64,000 nt of DNA from an uncultured SAR324 cluster bacterium (GCA_905182865.1 CAJJCY010000003.1:457740-521739), one strand, 5' to 3'. Counted from the stretch's first letter, positions 35,945 to 47,060 are shown. Translations and numbers: made by a program. Notes: generated by a model not told the origin, from the letters alone.

Positions 35945-36646
35945 CTAACGAAATAAATTGTATTTTAGTATGGCATAAATCGCCCTAAAACCATCTATCC
36001 AAGTAATTTTCTTTCCTTCTTCATAGGTTCTGCCATAGTATGAAATCCCGACTTCATAGATTCTAACTCTGGGACGAATCTTTGATATTTTTGCTGTAAT
36101 TTCTGGCTCAAAGCCAAATCGATTTTCCTCCATTGTTATTTGATCTAATACTTCCTTTCGAAAAACTTTGTAACCAGTTTCCATATCAGTCAAATTCAGA
36201 TTGGTAAACATATTAGATAACAAAGTTAAAAACATATTTCCAATTTGATGCCAGAAGTATAAAATTCTTCCAGCATCTCCACTTTTAAAACGTGAACCGT
36301 AAACAATATCCGCCTTTCCCTCTTGAATGGGTTTGATCAATTTACCGTAATCAGAGGGGTCATATTCTAAATCAGCGTCTTGTATAATGACCACATCACC
36401 AATTGCTGCGTTAAATCCTGTTCGCAATGCAGCTCCTTTACCAGAATTGATGTCATGATATTTTACTTCTAATTTTTCATCACTTCTTGAATACTCCTCA
36501 AGAAGCATTTTTGTATTATCTTTGGATGCGTCATCAACAAGTATGATCTCATACTCATATCTATTTAGAGATTCATGCACTAATCTGATGACTTTCAGGA
36601 TTGTGTGCTCTTCATTGTAGCAAGGAATGATAACCGATATTTTCAT
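35945..36646 (-). CDS. GT2 polyprenyl-phosphate glycosyltransferase (DPM1-like)
   Basis: A 233-residue GT2 enzyme. It begins [20 protein letters not shown], with [39 protein letters not shown] (DxD-like) and [20 protein letters not shown]. This is the dolichyl/undecaprenyl-phosphate mannosyl- or glucosyltransferase subfamily, which charges a lipid carrier for later glycan transfer. No C-terminal membrane domain is present. Its start overlaps the preceding methyltransferase by 4 bp (ATGA), so the two are coupled. Sugar and acceptor are not readable. Confidence 0.85.
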   Translation of the reverse strand: MKISVIIPCYNEEHTILKVIRLVHESLNRYEYEIILVDDASKDNTKMLLEEYSRSDEKLEVKYHDINSGKGAALRTGFNAAIGDVVIIQDADLEYDPSDYGKLIKPIQEGKADIVYGSRFKSGDAGRILYFWHQIGNMFLTLLSNMFTNLNLTDMETGYKVFRKEVLDQITMEENRFGFEPEITAKISKIRPRVRIYEVGISYYGRTYEEGKKITWIDGFRAIYAILKYNLFR

Positions 36647-37350
36647 GAAGTTTTCTTAACTATAGCAAGTAAAGATAACCCTGGAAATGGAACGAATGAA
36701 TCAATTCGCCTTATCAAAGGCATTAATTTATCAAAAACTCTCATGTTTCTGCTTCCAAGAGTATCTCTTTTCAATATCATACTCTGTCCAATCCACCCTA
36801 ATGTACCAATTTTGTTGAATGAATTCATCTCAAGCACTTTAAACCCAGCTCCAACTAATTTTTTAAGTAACATTTTTTTATCATATCTCCTGTAATGGCC
36901 CAAATTCTTGTCAATTCGAGAGTAAATATGATTATTCGCTGGTACAATTATAACTCCTTTTTTTATGTTTGGAATTTTAGCAATATTACCCATCGCATTC
37001 TCATCATCTTCAATATGCTCTAGAACATTTGAACAAAAGAAGGAGTCAAATTGCTCATCTATATTAGGAGGTTTTTCGATATCCCATAAAATTGTACCAG
37101 ACAAATATTTCTTCTCAGAGGCAACTGTTCTTAAATATCCTTCATTATTATCACTTGCCCATAAATCAGTGCATTGCTCATTTAAAGCATCTAAATTATT
37201 TCCAAGTCCACAACCAATCTCTATTACTCTGCCAAACAGCCCAGATTCGCTTAATTCCACAGTCCATCTTGCAAAATCAGAAGAAACGGACATTTCCTGC
37301 AAAATTGTCTTACCATAATTGTTGTCATAATTTGCTGAATCTAAAATCAT
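36643..37350 (-). CDS. Class I SAM-dependent methyltransferase
   Basis: A 235-residue protein. The SAM-binding glycine motif is [17 protein letters not shown], and the acidic strand with [14 protein letters not shown] is typical of methyltransferases acting on sugars or lipids. It is coupled by a 4-bp overlap to the DPM1-like GT2 downstream, so it probably modifies the same glycan or lipid intermediate. The two genes form the cassette between the direct repeats at 35361-35750 and 37590-37881. The frame is intact, unlike its neighbours to the right. Confidence 0.78.
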   Translation of the reverse strand: MILDSANYDNNYGKTILQEMSVSSDFARWTVELSESGLFGRVIEIGCGLGNNLDALNEQCTDLWASDNNEGYLRTVASEKKYLSGTILWDIEKPPNIDEQFDSFFCSNVLEHIEDDENAMGNIAKIPNIKKGVIIVPANNHIYSRIDKNLGHYRRYDKKMLLKKLVGAGFKVLEMNSFNKIGTLGWIGQSMILKRDTLGSRNMRVFDKLMPLIRRIDSFVPFPGLSLLAIVKKTS

Positions 37351-37589
37351 AATGCCAATATTTTAATAGTTAAAATTTCTTACAAGATGCGAGTAAGATA
37401 AGATCTTTTGGAAACTGCGGTTTGTCTTCGGCTTTTTGGAGTTTTTTTAGAATGTCCATAACTTTCGCAATATGTAAAACATGAACTGTACACTTCAAAT
37501 TATTATAAGTCATATTAATATAAAACATGCAACGAAAGTGCATAATATAAATATTCCCTTTATTGTTATTGCCAAAAATTACTTTTTTA

Positions 37590-37881
37590 CCAAAATAGGT
37601 CCAGCCTCACAGAGTTTGAACTGGTCCCTTTTCAGCTAATTTAAAAAAAGCTGGTAATTTAGAATATTTTACTCTCAAAATGGGTAACTCTCTTTGGACT
37701 GCCCCTCTTCCTGGTGCAAATATTATTATCAAGACGAAGTTAGAGTTAATAAATCCAAAAGCTGGTCTTTTAGAAGGGATTCCAAGCAGGAGACTAAATA
37801 TATTAGCTGGTAGAGCTCAAAGTATAGATGATCTTAGATATTTACTTTTACCTAAATCCTATAATTAATTATGACTGAAAA
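37590..37881 (+). repeat. Copy B of the duplicated gene fragment (direct repeat)
   Basis: This copy contains TSLTEFELVPFQLI-like bases but with frame breaks near 37640; from 37680 it reads WTAPLPGANIIIKTKLELIN, LEGIPSRRLNILAGRAQ and SIDDLRYLLLPKSYN, then a stop. It ends with the same ATGACTGAAAA as copy A. Where copy A diverges, copy B keeps the coding sense, so B preserves the original C-terminus. Confidence 0.75.
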
Positions 37882-37913
37882 CATTAAAAACTCAATATTT
37901 TAGCCACAAGGCT

Positions 37914-39074
37914 TTAACTGGTTAGTAAAGGTACAACTTTTTCCCAAACAGCATCAACGCTAATATTTGAAACGCAGGGAGGCGGTTCGTTTGTTTGTAA
38001 GGGATACACACACTTAGCATTGCAGCCATAGCAAGACATGGGATAGGATACAGTTTCTAACACAATTTCTTGCCCGGCTAACTCCGGATATGGGAGAAAA
38101 CGACCAAAATAAGCTCCTCCCAATACACAAATAACAGGTGTCTTTACAGCAGCAGCAATATAAGCTGCACTTGTCTCACCACTAACTACAAACTTTGCAT
38201 ATTTCAAAAGTTCCGGCAATTCACCCAATCGGGTTCCAGCCCATTCTAGAGGAGCTTTTGACAAGTCTTGTATAGATTCAGCATGAGATTTTTCGTTTGG
38301 TGTTCCATCTAAAATTCCATCCAAACCAGTTTCTTCATAAATACGATTGGCGATTTCTGCGAAAGATTCTACAGGCCATTGCCGTAAGGCAGAGCTTACT
38401 CCAGGAAACAATACATAGTATCTCTCTGTTTGCCCAATTGTCGGAATTTTCTATTTGAGGAATATCCAATTTTGGATATAAAATTGTACACGTTTTTCTT
38501 GAGAGCCCTTGAAAAAACTCTGCGTTGCGCTCCAACTCTGTCATTGATTGAGTTGAGGCAGGAATCAATTCTGTGTGCCATCTATCCGCTAATGTCTTTT
38601 TCAAGAAATTACGGTTGCTCATGTCTCCAATGGAACTAATTTTTTTGAAAGCGTTACTGGCTCGAATCAGGGAATCTCCGTGATAAAACTCTCGTGATAA
38701 AGTAGGCTGGATCGCAATTTGTGCCCCCAAGCTCCTAACTTTCCTGAGAATACTACAGCGATAACGGGAAAAAGTTTTGAATTGTTTGACGTCGATAGCA
38801 GAATTTCATCCCAATATGGTAATCCCTTAGCCAAATCAAACCACAATTGCATTACCCACCAAAATAATTCTATATTTATCGGATGATATAATTTGCGATA
38901 TTCTTTGGCAGTATCCAGCCACATCACAAAATCACCAATTGCATCTTGACGAATCAAGAGCACAACCTCCAAGTGGTTTTTTTGCGGGCAGGGCGTTTTC
39001 CACAAAGCTACGCTATCATACCAAAAATATAACAGAGTTTTGATAATGATGAAGTAGGTCTTGAAGGGATTCAT
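37914..39074 (-). pseudogene. GT9 heptosyltransferase-like gene, broken by at least two frameshifts
   Basis: Three overlapping frames read as one GT9 protein of about 386 residues. The N-terminus has VVLLIRQDAIGDFVMWLDTA, the ADP-heptose transferase start motif. The middle contains SMTELERNAEFFQ. The C-terminal frame has FPGVSSALRQWPVESFAEIA, VVSGETSAAYIAAA and TPVICVLGG, the donor-binding half, and finishes SVDAVWEKVVPLL. These enzymes add heptose or related sugars to LPS core or other glycans. ATGA overlap with the upstream methyltransferase shows coupling. Breaks lie near 38400 and 38700. Error or decay cannot be told apart. Confidence 0.75.
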
Positions 39075-39956
39075 GAAACAGGAACCTTTAAATCTTCATA
39101 GTCTAACCATGTTAACGATTTCATTCTTTTTTGAATCAAAGGAGTTATGAATTTGGAAACTTTCGTCATCAATTTGAAGGATGAGGGCAAGAGTTTTTTC
39201 TCGGTAAATAAATGAATGTTTTGGCCATTTGTGTAGAAAAAAAGATTGTATTTTTTTGCAAGATACTCAAAAGTTGTTTTCGGAAAAACCGATATGCTGA
39301 CCATGCACTACATAGATACCACCATCACAAGGTGGTGGTGTTGGTTCCGGAATAAATTCCGTAGACAGCAATATGTTACGGGAAATCGTCAGTAATTTTT
39401 CCAATTCTGCTAGCGGATCAGCAAAATGTTCGAAAGCCTCAAAACATGTCAGTAGCTCAATATTAGTATTATCTGAGTCAGAAAACTCAAATCCTTTAGC
39501 GAACATATTTTTTGAGTGTTTGTCCTGCCAATAAAAGTCGAATCCAACATCTCGCATCAAACGCACAAACACCCCATAGCCTCCTCCATAATCCAGAAAT
39601 TTTCTTTTCTTATCAAACAAAAAATAAATCAATGTAGCTGCAATATTTTTTAACCACAAATTTCGCATTATCATGCCAGTATCGGAATCATTGATCGGAG
39701 TGTTATAAGCTTCCTCCAGCCAATATGGCTCCTCGGTTTGCACATATCCGCACTGTGAACATTTGCAGTATTTAACGGGATATTTCCCCAATATAACTGT
39801 TGAAAAAAGGGCTTCAGCTTGCATTCTACAAACACGACAGACCGTGGAGAGCATTGTTTTATTAATCGGAGATATTCTATTTTTCATACTCGGTTTTGCA
39901 AAACATACTTCAAATTCGTTTTTAGAAAGCGATAAAAATTGATTGGTCTTCCCCAA
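39071..39956 (-). CDS. SAM methyltransferase with N-terminal Cys cluster (frame broken once)
   Basis: An N-terminal zinc-ribbon-like part, CRVCRMQ and YCKCSQCGYV, is followed by a methyltransferase core: FLDYGGGYGVFVRLMRDVGF, LTCFEAFEHFADP and LLSTEFIPEPTP. The first frame ends after VVHGQHIGF; the next frame gives SVFPKTTFEYLAKKYNL and continues to 39071, which matches this family's GQHISFF-type motif. An indel near 39290 joins them. Such enzymes methylate sugar nucleotides (for example C-methylation of deoxysugars) in glycan clusters. The ATG at 39956 may be too early; one at 39887 or 39854 is closer to the Cys cluster. Confidence 0.75.
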
Positions 39957-40014
39957 TAATTGGGGGATTCCAGTTCGGCAGATTGTAAAGATAAACGATT
40001 GTTTGGAGTTATTT

Positions 40015-40979
40015 CAGTCCAAGTCAGGACTATACTTGCTTTCAATTTCATTCAAAACTTGAGAACAAAATCTATCCCAGTTGAAATGATTGTCAAGTCA
40101 ATCTAAATTTTCCTGTTGCCATTTTTTCAATTGTTCTTCAGAAACAGACTGGAGGTTATTGATGGTTTCGACGGCATCTTCATGTCTGTCAATAGAAATG
40201 TTCCGGATACCAGAAAATCCTTCATATCCGCTTTGCACTGAACAAACCGGAATCAGACCCCACGCCATTGCCTCAAGAATGGTAGTTGGGTTTGCATCCG
40301 CAGAACCTACTGTAATCAAATAATCATACTTTTGAATTGTATTTTTTGCTTCTTGTTTGGAAAAATCGAATTTCCCTAGGCCTTTTATTTTTTTAAGTGA
40401 TTGGTTCCCACCTATCCAATGAAAAGTCTATCTCAGGAAGTTCTTGGGCGAGTTTTTCTAAAAAAGATGTATTTTTATACCAAGAAGTATGTCCAATGTA
40501 AAGGAAGCGGCGTTTTCCTGCAGGATTAAAATTCTTCTTAATATAAGGGAAATCCGCTCTATCAACTGCTAAATCTATGTGAACAATTTTTGGTTCCCAA
40601 TGCTGAAACGATGAATCTTTCAAGCGTTTCATCCAGGCATTACCAGTAATTGCCAGATAACGGTCACATTTTTCAATAATTTTGTTTCCAAAAGCATTAT
40701 GCCATCCTGTAGGATCCGGACAAAATGGAGCTAGAGCCAGAACACGTTTCCATCCTTTTTTATAGGCACTCATCCTAAAAACGGTGAATGGATTTGGATG
40801 CCAATGTCCAATTAATACATCTGCCTTTCCAGGAATTATAGTGCGATATTCGTCGTAATTATATGTTATAACTTCATAGAATTTTTCTAAAGAAGTTTTA
40901 GATTCCGACCAATTGCATCTGGTGTACTCATTCTGTTGCCTTCCGGATAGACTAGATGAACCCGTTGAATTTCATTCAC
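40015..40979 (-). pseudogene. GT4 glycosyltransferase, broken by frameshifts and an in-frame stop
   Basis: The pieces join as VHLVYPEGNRMSTPDAIGRN (from a GTG at 40979), then KADVLIGHWHPNPFTVFR, KIIEKCDRYLAITGNAWMKR, RFLYIGHTSWYKNTSFLEKL, and ITVGSADANPTTILEAMAWG, the GT4 donor-binding motif. A TGA at 40098 interrupts the end; in the same frame the sequence goes on as NHFNWDRFCSQVLNEIESKY to 40015. At least three indels and this stop are needed. No Sec insertion element is apparent. It probably once added a sugar to the surface glycan. Confidence 0.68.
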
Positions 40980-41039
40980 TAAACGTCTCTAAAATGTTAA
41001 GTAGATTTATAATTAATAATGTTTTAGTTCATTCGTTGT

Positions 41040-42364
41040 TTATCCATGAATAAGGGGGTAATGAAAATTTCTTTTATAGACACCAAAAGGATTGAAGGAT
41101 AAAGTCGTCATCCAAAAAGCTTGACGTGATTTCTTAAAGAATGCCAGTCCTGCATACGATCCTATACCGTAAGAAATGAATGTAGCTACCGCCGCGCCGT
41201 TGATGCCATATATAGGAATCAATAACAAGTTGCTGCCTATATTTATAACAGCCCCTATTGCAAGCACATAAAAGGAGTATTGTTGCAAATTCTCAGTCAC
41301 TAACCATTTGAAACTTGCTACCCCCAAAAAAGTAAATACTCCAGCCCAAATATATATCTGGAGCACTGTTACTGAAGCCTCAAAATCATTTCCATAGAGA
41401 ATAACAATTACCCAGTCAGCAAGAAATGTAGTTGGTATCGCCACTGTAACACTAACCCATACCATCAAATCATAAAGTTTTTGCATACGTTGTTCATACA
41501 AAGTATCACTCTTTTGCTTAGATGATATAATAACTGGAAACAAGGAAGCGGTTATGACGGAGGGCACGAAATACCATGCTTCACAAAGTTTAACCGCTGC
41601 TGAATAAACTCCAACGGCTTTTACATCCAGCATTTCCTTAAGCATGACCTGGTCGATTTTCATGTAAACAGTAACGACCATACCCGCAAAAATAAGTGGC
41701 CATGAGTCTCTCATTAACTTCTTTGCCTGTATCCATGTAAAGGAAAAAAACGGGAACCACTCGATTTTCCAGTGATACACCAGCAAAAACAATACTGCAA
41801 CTATAACCTGATCCAGCATCAAAGCGAAGGCAAACCAAATGAGTTCTGCCTGGTTCCAAACCAGATAGATTTTGAAAAGGGAAGTTAGGATCAACTGAAT
41901 TGCTTGTGCACGAACAGCAAATTTAGATTGAACCTGGGATTGAAAATAAAAGTCAACGACATTTGTTGCTTGGAAGAGGAACCCGAAGGTTATCAGTGCA
42001 ATCATCCAGTATGTCTGTTGATCCTCTACCTTATATTTTAGTACCAGCGCAATGGCAGTTCCCATTACTAGTGCACCACAGACTTTCAACCAAAATACTG
42101 TTCCAAGTAAATTATTACGTTGTTCCGGGGACTTTACCAATTCACGTACAAGGATGTCGTCCAATCCAAAAGAAGCCAGTGAACTGAATAACCAACAAAA
42201 CTCAGTGTGTAACTCAGTAAACCAAAGCGTTCAGGACCAAGATAACGAGCGACGTAAATGCCGACAAATAGTGAAACTGCCATCCGGAGCACCCGCTCAC
42301 CCAAAAGCCAGGAAGTGTTTGCAAAGTATTTACGGAAACCTGGACGTGCGAATAATTGGAGCAT
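41040..42364 (-). CDS. Wzx-type polysaccharide flippase 1 (frame broken once)
   Basis: The N-terminal frame (from 42364) has NTSWLLGERVLRMAVSLFVG and YVARYLGPERFGLLSYTLSF, the MATE/PST flippase start; the main frame (to 41040) adds VFWLKVCGALVMGTAIALVL, LIFAGMVVTVYMKIDQVMLK and AVKLCEAWYFVPSVITASLF. Together they give about 12 membrane segments. The joint is near 42150, where the N-terminal frame runs past the start of the other. These transporters flip lipid-linked oligosaccharides across the inner membrane. A second, intact flippase gene lies at 45717. Confidence 0.85.
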
Positions 42365-42397
42365 TACTGTTTGAGTCTTTTAGATTGTGTGAAGCAT

Positions 42398-43489
42398 TTA
42401 ATTCAAAATTGTTTCAAACAAATCCATGTGTTTTTTGAAGGAGGATTCCCATGTGAATTTATTCGCATGCTCTTGGTCCACGCTGAGCAAGTTTTTGACG
42501 GTACTCCGTATCTTCGCAGACTCTCTGGATTGATTCTGCCATGTCGCTTATTTCCATTGGGTCAAAAAAATGGGCAGCTTCCCGCCAATTTCCGGCAGGC
42601 TGGCTCGATTAGAACTAATTGTCAGGGCATCCGCAGGCCATGGCTTCCACAAGTGGTAATCCGAAACCTTCATAGAGACTGGGAAAAATGAATGCAGTGG
42701 CTTCAGAGTAAAGGTTAGGCAGCAAATCATCAGGGACATAACCCAGCCAGATAATTCGGTTTTCTATTTTCAAGGAACTGCGCCAAGTTTTCTAATTTTG
42801 CTTTGTGTTCGCCTGTAATTTTCCCTGAGATGGCGAGTTGTGGTCCATCAGACCACAATTCCAGGGCTCGGAAAATATTTTCTATGTTTTTATAGGGACG
42901 AACTTCACCAACACACAAGAGATAGTCATTTATATCGTAACGCTCTTTTATCACTCCCGGAGAACAGGGGTGAAAACGATTCTAAGTCAACTCCGCCATG
43001 AATGACTTTTAATTTTTCCTCCTGAATACTGGGATAACGCTCAAGGACTTCCAGTCGGGTAAATTCAGAAACACAGACAACGGCTGTACTTCCTTTGATG
43101 ACAGCAGGAAGAAAATATTCATAATAAGGAACCCAGCGTGGCAGCAGACTGGGATAGTGAAAAGGTAGCAAATCATGAACCGTGATTATTTGCGGAAGTT
43201 GAGGAAACAAGATGCCTTCTGCTATTGGAGAATAGAGCAAATCCAGTTTGTCTTTATAACAGGCATAACGTAAGCCCGACCTGTTCCCAACTTAAGCGAA
43301 CGCTGTTTGATCTAAAATTTGCGGGGTAATGGAAAGGAGGGACACGCTATTGTAGTTGACTTCTGGAAACTCTTGTCTCAATTCTGGGGATGTGGAATAA
43401 GCAACAGAATTTCCTTCCCAGTGAGTCATAATTCGTCGGATCAGTTCATAGCTGTATCTGCTCAATCCTGTGGGATAATCGTGGATCAA
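42398..43489 (-). pseudogene. GT4 glycosyltransferase, broken by four or more frameshifts
   Basis: The pieces in order are LLIHDYPTGLSRYSYELIRR, the acceptor half PQIITVHDLLPFHYPSLLPR, STAVVCVSEFTRLEVLERYP, LKVIHGGVDLESF, LLCVGEVRPYKNIENIFRAL and the GT4 motif [19 protein letters not shown] read across two frames, then SNRASLPEIGG and EAAHFFDPMEISDMAESIQR to 42398. It is a GTB mannosyl-type transferase. The coding similarity continues a little upstream of 43489 without a clear start codon. Multiple indels in 1.1 kb make this a pseudogene or a very poorly called segment. Confidence 0.72.
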
Positions 43490-43667
43490 CAGACCATTTA
43501 AACCGATTCTCTTTTGGGATAATATTGACCTATTTAGAGATGAAACATCGGGAAAAGTGTGTTTAGGTTTTGATTTAACTGTAGGGTAATTATTCTTTAG
43601 TTCCAGTACATTTGACCTTTGCCAATTTGAGTTGTGTTTTTTCCTTTTAAGCCAGCCCAGAGTTTCG

Positions 43668-44409
43668 TCATTCCCAAGTTTCCATCAAGATTCGCCCGAG
43701 ATAAAGGATACTTCTCTCTAAAATACCAACGATATTTTTTGGATTCAAAATGCGATTTTCTATGAGAGCTTTGAATGATTCCCACATTACCAATTGTTCA
43801 GTGGTGGAAGAAACACCACCTCCATCCATCTTCACAACAGGATCTCGCTCCAATATAATGTCCATTAAAATTTTATTTTGTAGTCGGCAGACCCACTCAA
43901 AATCCATAGTGATTTTGTAATGAAGTTTGAATAAGCCAATTTTTTCAAAAACACTTTTCCGGATAACCATGGTGAGATGATTGTAGGGCATTCCCCCCAA
44001 GTGGAAGCTACTGAAAAAATGCTGATTTCAAAGGTTCTCATATAAATAATTCCGCTGATGCGATCCTCAAAAAGCGAATCTGAATGGACAAAAGATATTT
44101 CCGGATTGAAGCTAAGTGTTTTTTCTGCTTCTTTCAGGTATTCCGGAGATAAGAGAACATCACCACTGTTGAGGAACATCACATTCTCTCCAGTTGCATG
44201 AGTGACACCTTTATTGAAAGCATCCGAAATTCCCTTGTCCGGTTCCGAAATTGCGATTCCGTCATAGTTACTCAAAAGTTTTTTTGTTTTGTTACAGTTC
44301 ACCACCATTCACTACGACGCTTTCAATTCCATCAACATTCTTCAATGAATGAAGCGTGCGATTGCAGATCATCGTAATTATTGTAGGTGACTGTTATGAC
44401 AGAAATCAT
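43668..44409 (-). pseudogene. GT2 glycosyltransferase (WcaE-like), broken by several frameshifts
   Basis: From the ATG at 44409 the frame gives MISVITVTYNNYDDL, then other frames give TLHSLKNVDGIESVVVNGG, LSNYDGIAISEPDKGISDAF and NKGVTHATGENVMFLNSGDV, where xDxGIxDAxNKGxxxAxGxxxxFLNxGD is a GT2 signature. A later frame gives RKSVFEKIGLFKLHYKITMD. Three or more indels are needed. The C-terminus is unclear after 43668. It would transfer a sugar in exopolysaccharide or O-antigen synthesis. Confidence 0.68.
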
Positions 44410-44433
44410 AATTTTAATATTATTTAGGAAGTG

Positions 44434-45727
44434 TTACGAAGAACTTTGATCCATCTCTTGAAAAGTAATTGTAGCCGCAAAGTGTGCAAAGAAAAAGCTT
44501 TGAAATGCCATAAAGAAAATTTCCCAGACAAAATAATCCAATATTTGTCCCACACAAACCGCCAGCATGGGCATCATTAACAAGGGCGGCCCCCGAAGTG
44601 CCGGTCGAAACCAGAGCCAGAGAAACAGCAACACTGCAATCAAGCCCACCCAGCCCATTTCAATCCAGATGGTGAGAGGAGCGTTGTGTGAATTGAAAGC
44701 AGTTTTATACCAGCATTGTTGAATTGCTCCAGCTTTGAGGATTTACTGAAAACCTCATGACCAAATGTTTTTGTTCCGGAACCAAGAATCGGAGGCTCGG
44801 CAATTCCCAATTCTAAGGCTGAACGAAAGATATTAGAAACGCATATCCAGCTTTCCAAATCTTTGTAAGTTTTTACATTTAATAACGATTGAGACTTGCA
44901 TTGGTGCGGTTTACGGTTTGGCTGTGGAGAGTGTAATAACCGATGCCAACTACAATTACAGCAGCAAGTAACTAGAATAAAAGCTGTACGTGTTTTGCGG
45001 ATATGTTTGAGTGTGAGGATTAATAAAAACAAAAGACAGATTACCAGAGTCAAAACTCCGTTGCGGCTTCCGGCAAGGACTATACTGTATAAGGCTGCCA
45101 TTATCCCTAAACTGGAAAGAATCCATGATTGTCTCAGGTTGGCAAGACTCCAAAAAAACACTCCTACACTGACGACCGCATAGGGATTCCTGTTTTCAAA
45201 AAATGATGAAGTTAGCGCCATATGGATTAAAACAAATCTATATGCAGACCATATCTGTAAGCAGTCCGGGAATCTTATTTGACCATGCCAATCCAAAAAA
45301 GTAAAAGCCATCAACAGCACATAAATTCCAGTAAAAATTTGTCCGCTTTTTTTCAAGGAATTCCGATCAAGGCAAACAGAAATGCGAGAAAGGTCAGCAG
45401 ATAAATCGAATAACGTCCGGAATGCTTGAGTGCGATTTTTGGATATTCACTCATGATTGCACCCAGCCACATCCAGCAAAACAGGAATGCTAACACGATT
45501 AAAGGCAGACGGAGTTTTTGCCAGATTTCGACTGCGCGCTTTCGGTTCCAGACAATGCAAAACAAAGCCACAGGCGGTAGAAACAAAGTGTAAAGGCTGA
45601 GCCTAATTGGAAATGAAAAACTCAACAAACTTTCCAGCATTTGCTGCAGAGCTGGAAGTTTTAAGGGCATTGAGAACAAAATCAAAAGACCCACTAACAG
45701 TGGATTTATCCATTGTTTAAGCACCAT
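44434..45727 (-). pseudogene. Wzy/WaaL-type O-antigen polymerase or ligase, broken by three or more frameshifts
   Basis: A polytopic membrane protein rebuilt from three main frames. The N-terminal part (45353-45727) is hydrophobic. The middle has IVLAGSRNGVLTLVICLLFL, where SRNG/SRGG is the O-antigen ligase family motif. An alternate frame near 44940 gives VIVVGIGYYTLHSQTVNRTN. The end is SHNAPLTIWIEMGWVGLIAV, the periplasmic-loop His motif. The frame change near 44708 is at a run of A, consistent with an undercalled homopolymer. It would polymerise or ligate glycan to lipid A core. Its start overlaps the flippase 2 stop region. Confidence 0.75.
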
Positions 45728-46973
45728 GAGCAGGGGAAGATGAAAGTTGGTGTTTTAAAATCATGAGAAAGCAACTAAAAGGGATAAGAGCTTCGGTAAT
45801 CACCGTGGCCACTGCTGCTCCGGAGGCACCGTGTTCCGGAATCAACCAGAAATTGAGTAGTACATTTAGCAGTACTCCACCGGCAGTGATACCCAGATAT
45901 ATGCGGTTGTGATCCAGTGCAACTAAAGATTGTGTCATCAAATATCCCCAGAAAACAAGTGGAATGGCAAAGGCCAAAATTTGCAATATCTCTGCAGAGC
46001 TTTGAAATTCCGCTGCAAAAAACAAATTAATGATCCACTCTGCCAGTAAAAAGACGGCACTTCCCCCTGCGATTCCGGAAAGCGTAAGCAACAGGACTCC
46101 CTTTCGAAAGTATGCGGAAAAATGTTTGGCTTGAGACAGTCCTGGAAAGATTGCAGCCATCACAATCGTTGGAATGAAAAAGGTCCCTTCCATCAAATTG
46201 AAAGCTACAGAATACAAACCAACTTCTCTTTCTGAAGCAAGTACCCCCAGCATGATGGTGTCGATACGGAAATAAAACTGTATTAAAAAAAGAACCAATC
46301 CCAAAGTGATCGCCTCACTCAAAAGTGTTTTCGATCCCAATAATTCAAAACTACTTTCACTTTTTTTCAAATTTGTTTGATATTTTATCCAGATAATTCC
46401 TGAAATAAAGACAGTTCCTGCAAGCCGTGTTAACATCAACACCAATGAACCAATCCAAGGGTCTGCAATCTCCTGAAAAACAAAAATACCCAAAATTATT
46501 AATGCTAATAAATTCTGTAGGGCCACCGTGAGTGACTCCGGACGTAAATCCTCCAATCCACGCAAAATTCCAAAAAGCGATTGCTGAAGGGTATTGATCA
46601 GGAAAAATCCTAGCACTGTCAACAGTAACAGCAAGTTTATTTCCATCCACCAGCCGATTAAAAATACCAGCGGAATCAATCCGAGTGCAGTAAAAAATTT
46701 TATACGGAAAGAATGCGAAATAACTTCAGTATTTCCCCGGCTTACCCACTTGGTAATCAGCTGATTTAGCCCCAAATCCAAAGCCGGCTGGAGAAGAATA
46801 AGTCCTCCTACGAATACGAAGGAAAATTCTCCGTAACTTCCAGCTCCAACATGGTTTGCAAAAATAATGTGAAAAAGTAAGAGGCTTGTTTTAGCGACCA
46901 CTTGTCCTACAAAATTCCAACTTAAATTATTGCGTAAATTGCTAACTTGGTTAAAATCAGCAGAGACAGGCAT
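45717..46973 (-). CDS. Wzx-type polysaccharide flippase 2
   Basis: A 418-residue intact flippase. It starts NNLSWNFVGQVVAKTSLLLF and has ANHVGAGSYGEFSFVFVGGL, FYFRIDTIMLGVLASEREVG, and YSVAFNLMEGTFFIPTIVMA, the PST family pattern, with about 12 membrane segments. It is the first gene of the minus-strand run, upstream of the O-antigen-ligase-like gene with an 11-bp overlap. Two flippases in one island are unusual: one may serve a second glycan, or one may be a relic of a replaced cluster. Confidence 0.88.
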   Translation of the reverse strand: MPVSADFNQVSNLRNNLSWNFVGQVVAKTSLLLFHIIFANHVGAGSYGEFSFVFVGGLILLQPALDLGLNQLITKWVSRGNTEVISHSFRIKFFTALGLIPLVFLIGWWMEINLLLLLTVLGFFLINTLQQSLFGILRGLEDLRPESLTVALQNLLALIILGIFVFQEIADPWIGSLVLMLTRLAGTVFISGIIWIKYQTNLKKSESSFELLGSKTLLSEAITLGLVLFLIQFYFRIDTIMLGVLASEREVGLYSVAFNLMEGTFFIPTIVMAAIFPGLSQAKHFSAYFRKGVLLLTLSGIAGGSAVFLLAEWIINLFFAAEFQSSAEILQILAFAIPLVFWGYLMTQSLVALDHNRIYLGITAGGVLLNVLLNFWLIPEHGASGAAVATVITEALIPFSCFLMILKHQLSSSPAHGA

Positions 46974-47026
46974 AATGGGGAATCTTCTGTATTTTTAAAG
47001 GGAAGTTACAGGCTTAAAACACATGT

Positions 47027-47060
47027 GCAGTGTGATGCTATTCAGCTAACACTACACTGC
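47027..47060 (-). terminator. Possible terminator after leuA
   Basis: GCAGTGT (47027-47033) pairs with ACACTGC (47054-47060), with further TG/CA pairs inside. On the minus strand a TTTT run follows 8 bases later. The stem begins 9 bp after the leuA stop codon and is the right place for a leuA terminator, but the T-tract is short. Confidence 0.45.

Noticed and set aside
40015..40100. TGA read as selenocysteine in the GT4 gene
   Set aside because: No SECIS-like hairpin is visible after it, GT4 enzymes do not use Sec, and the gene has other breaks.
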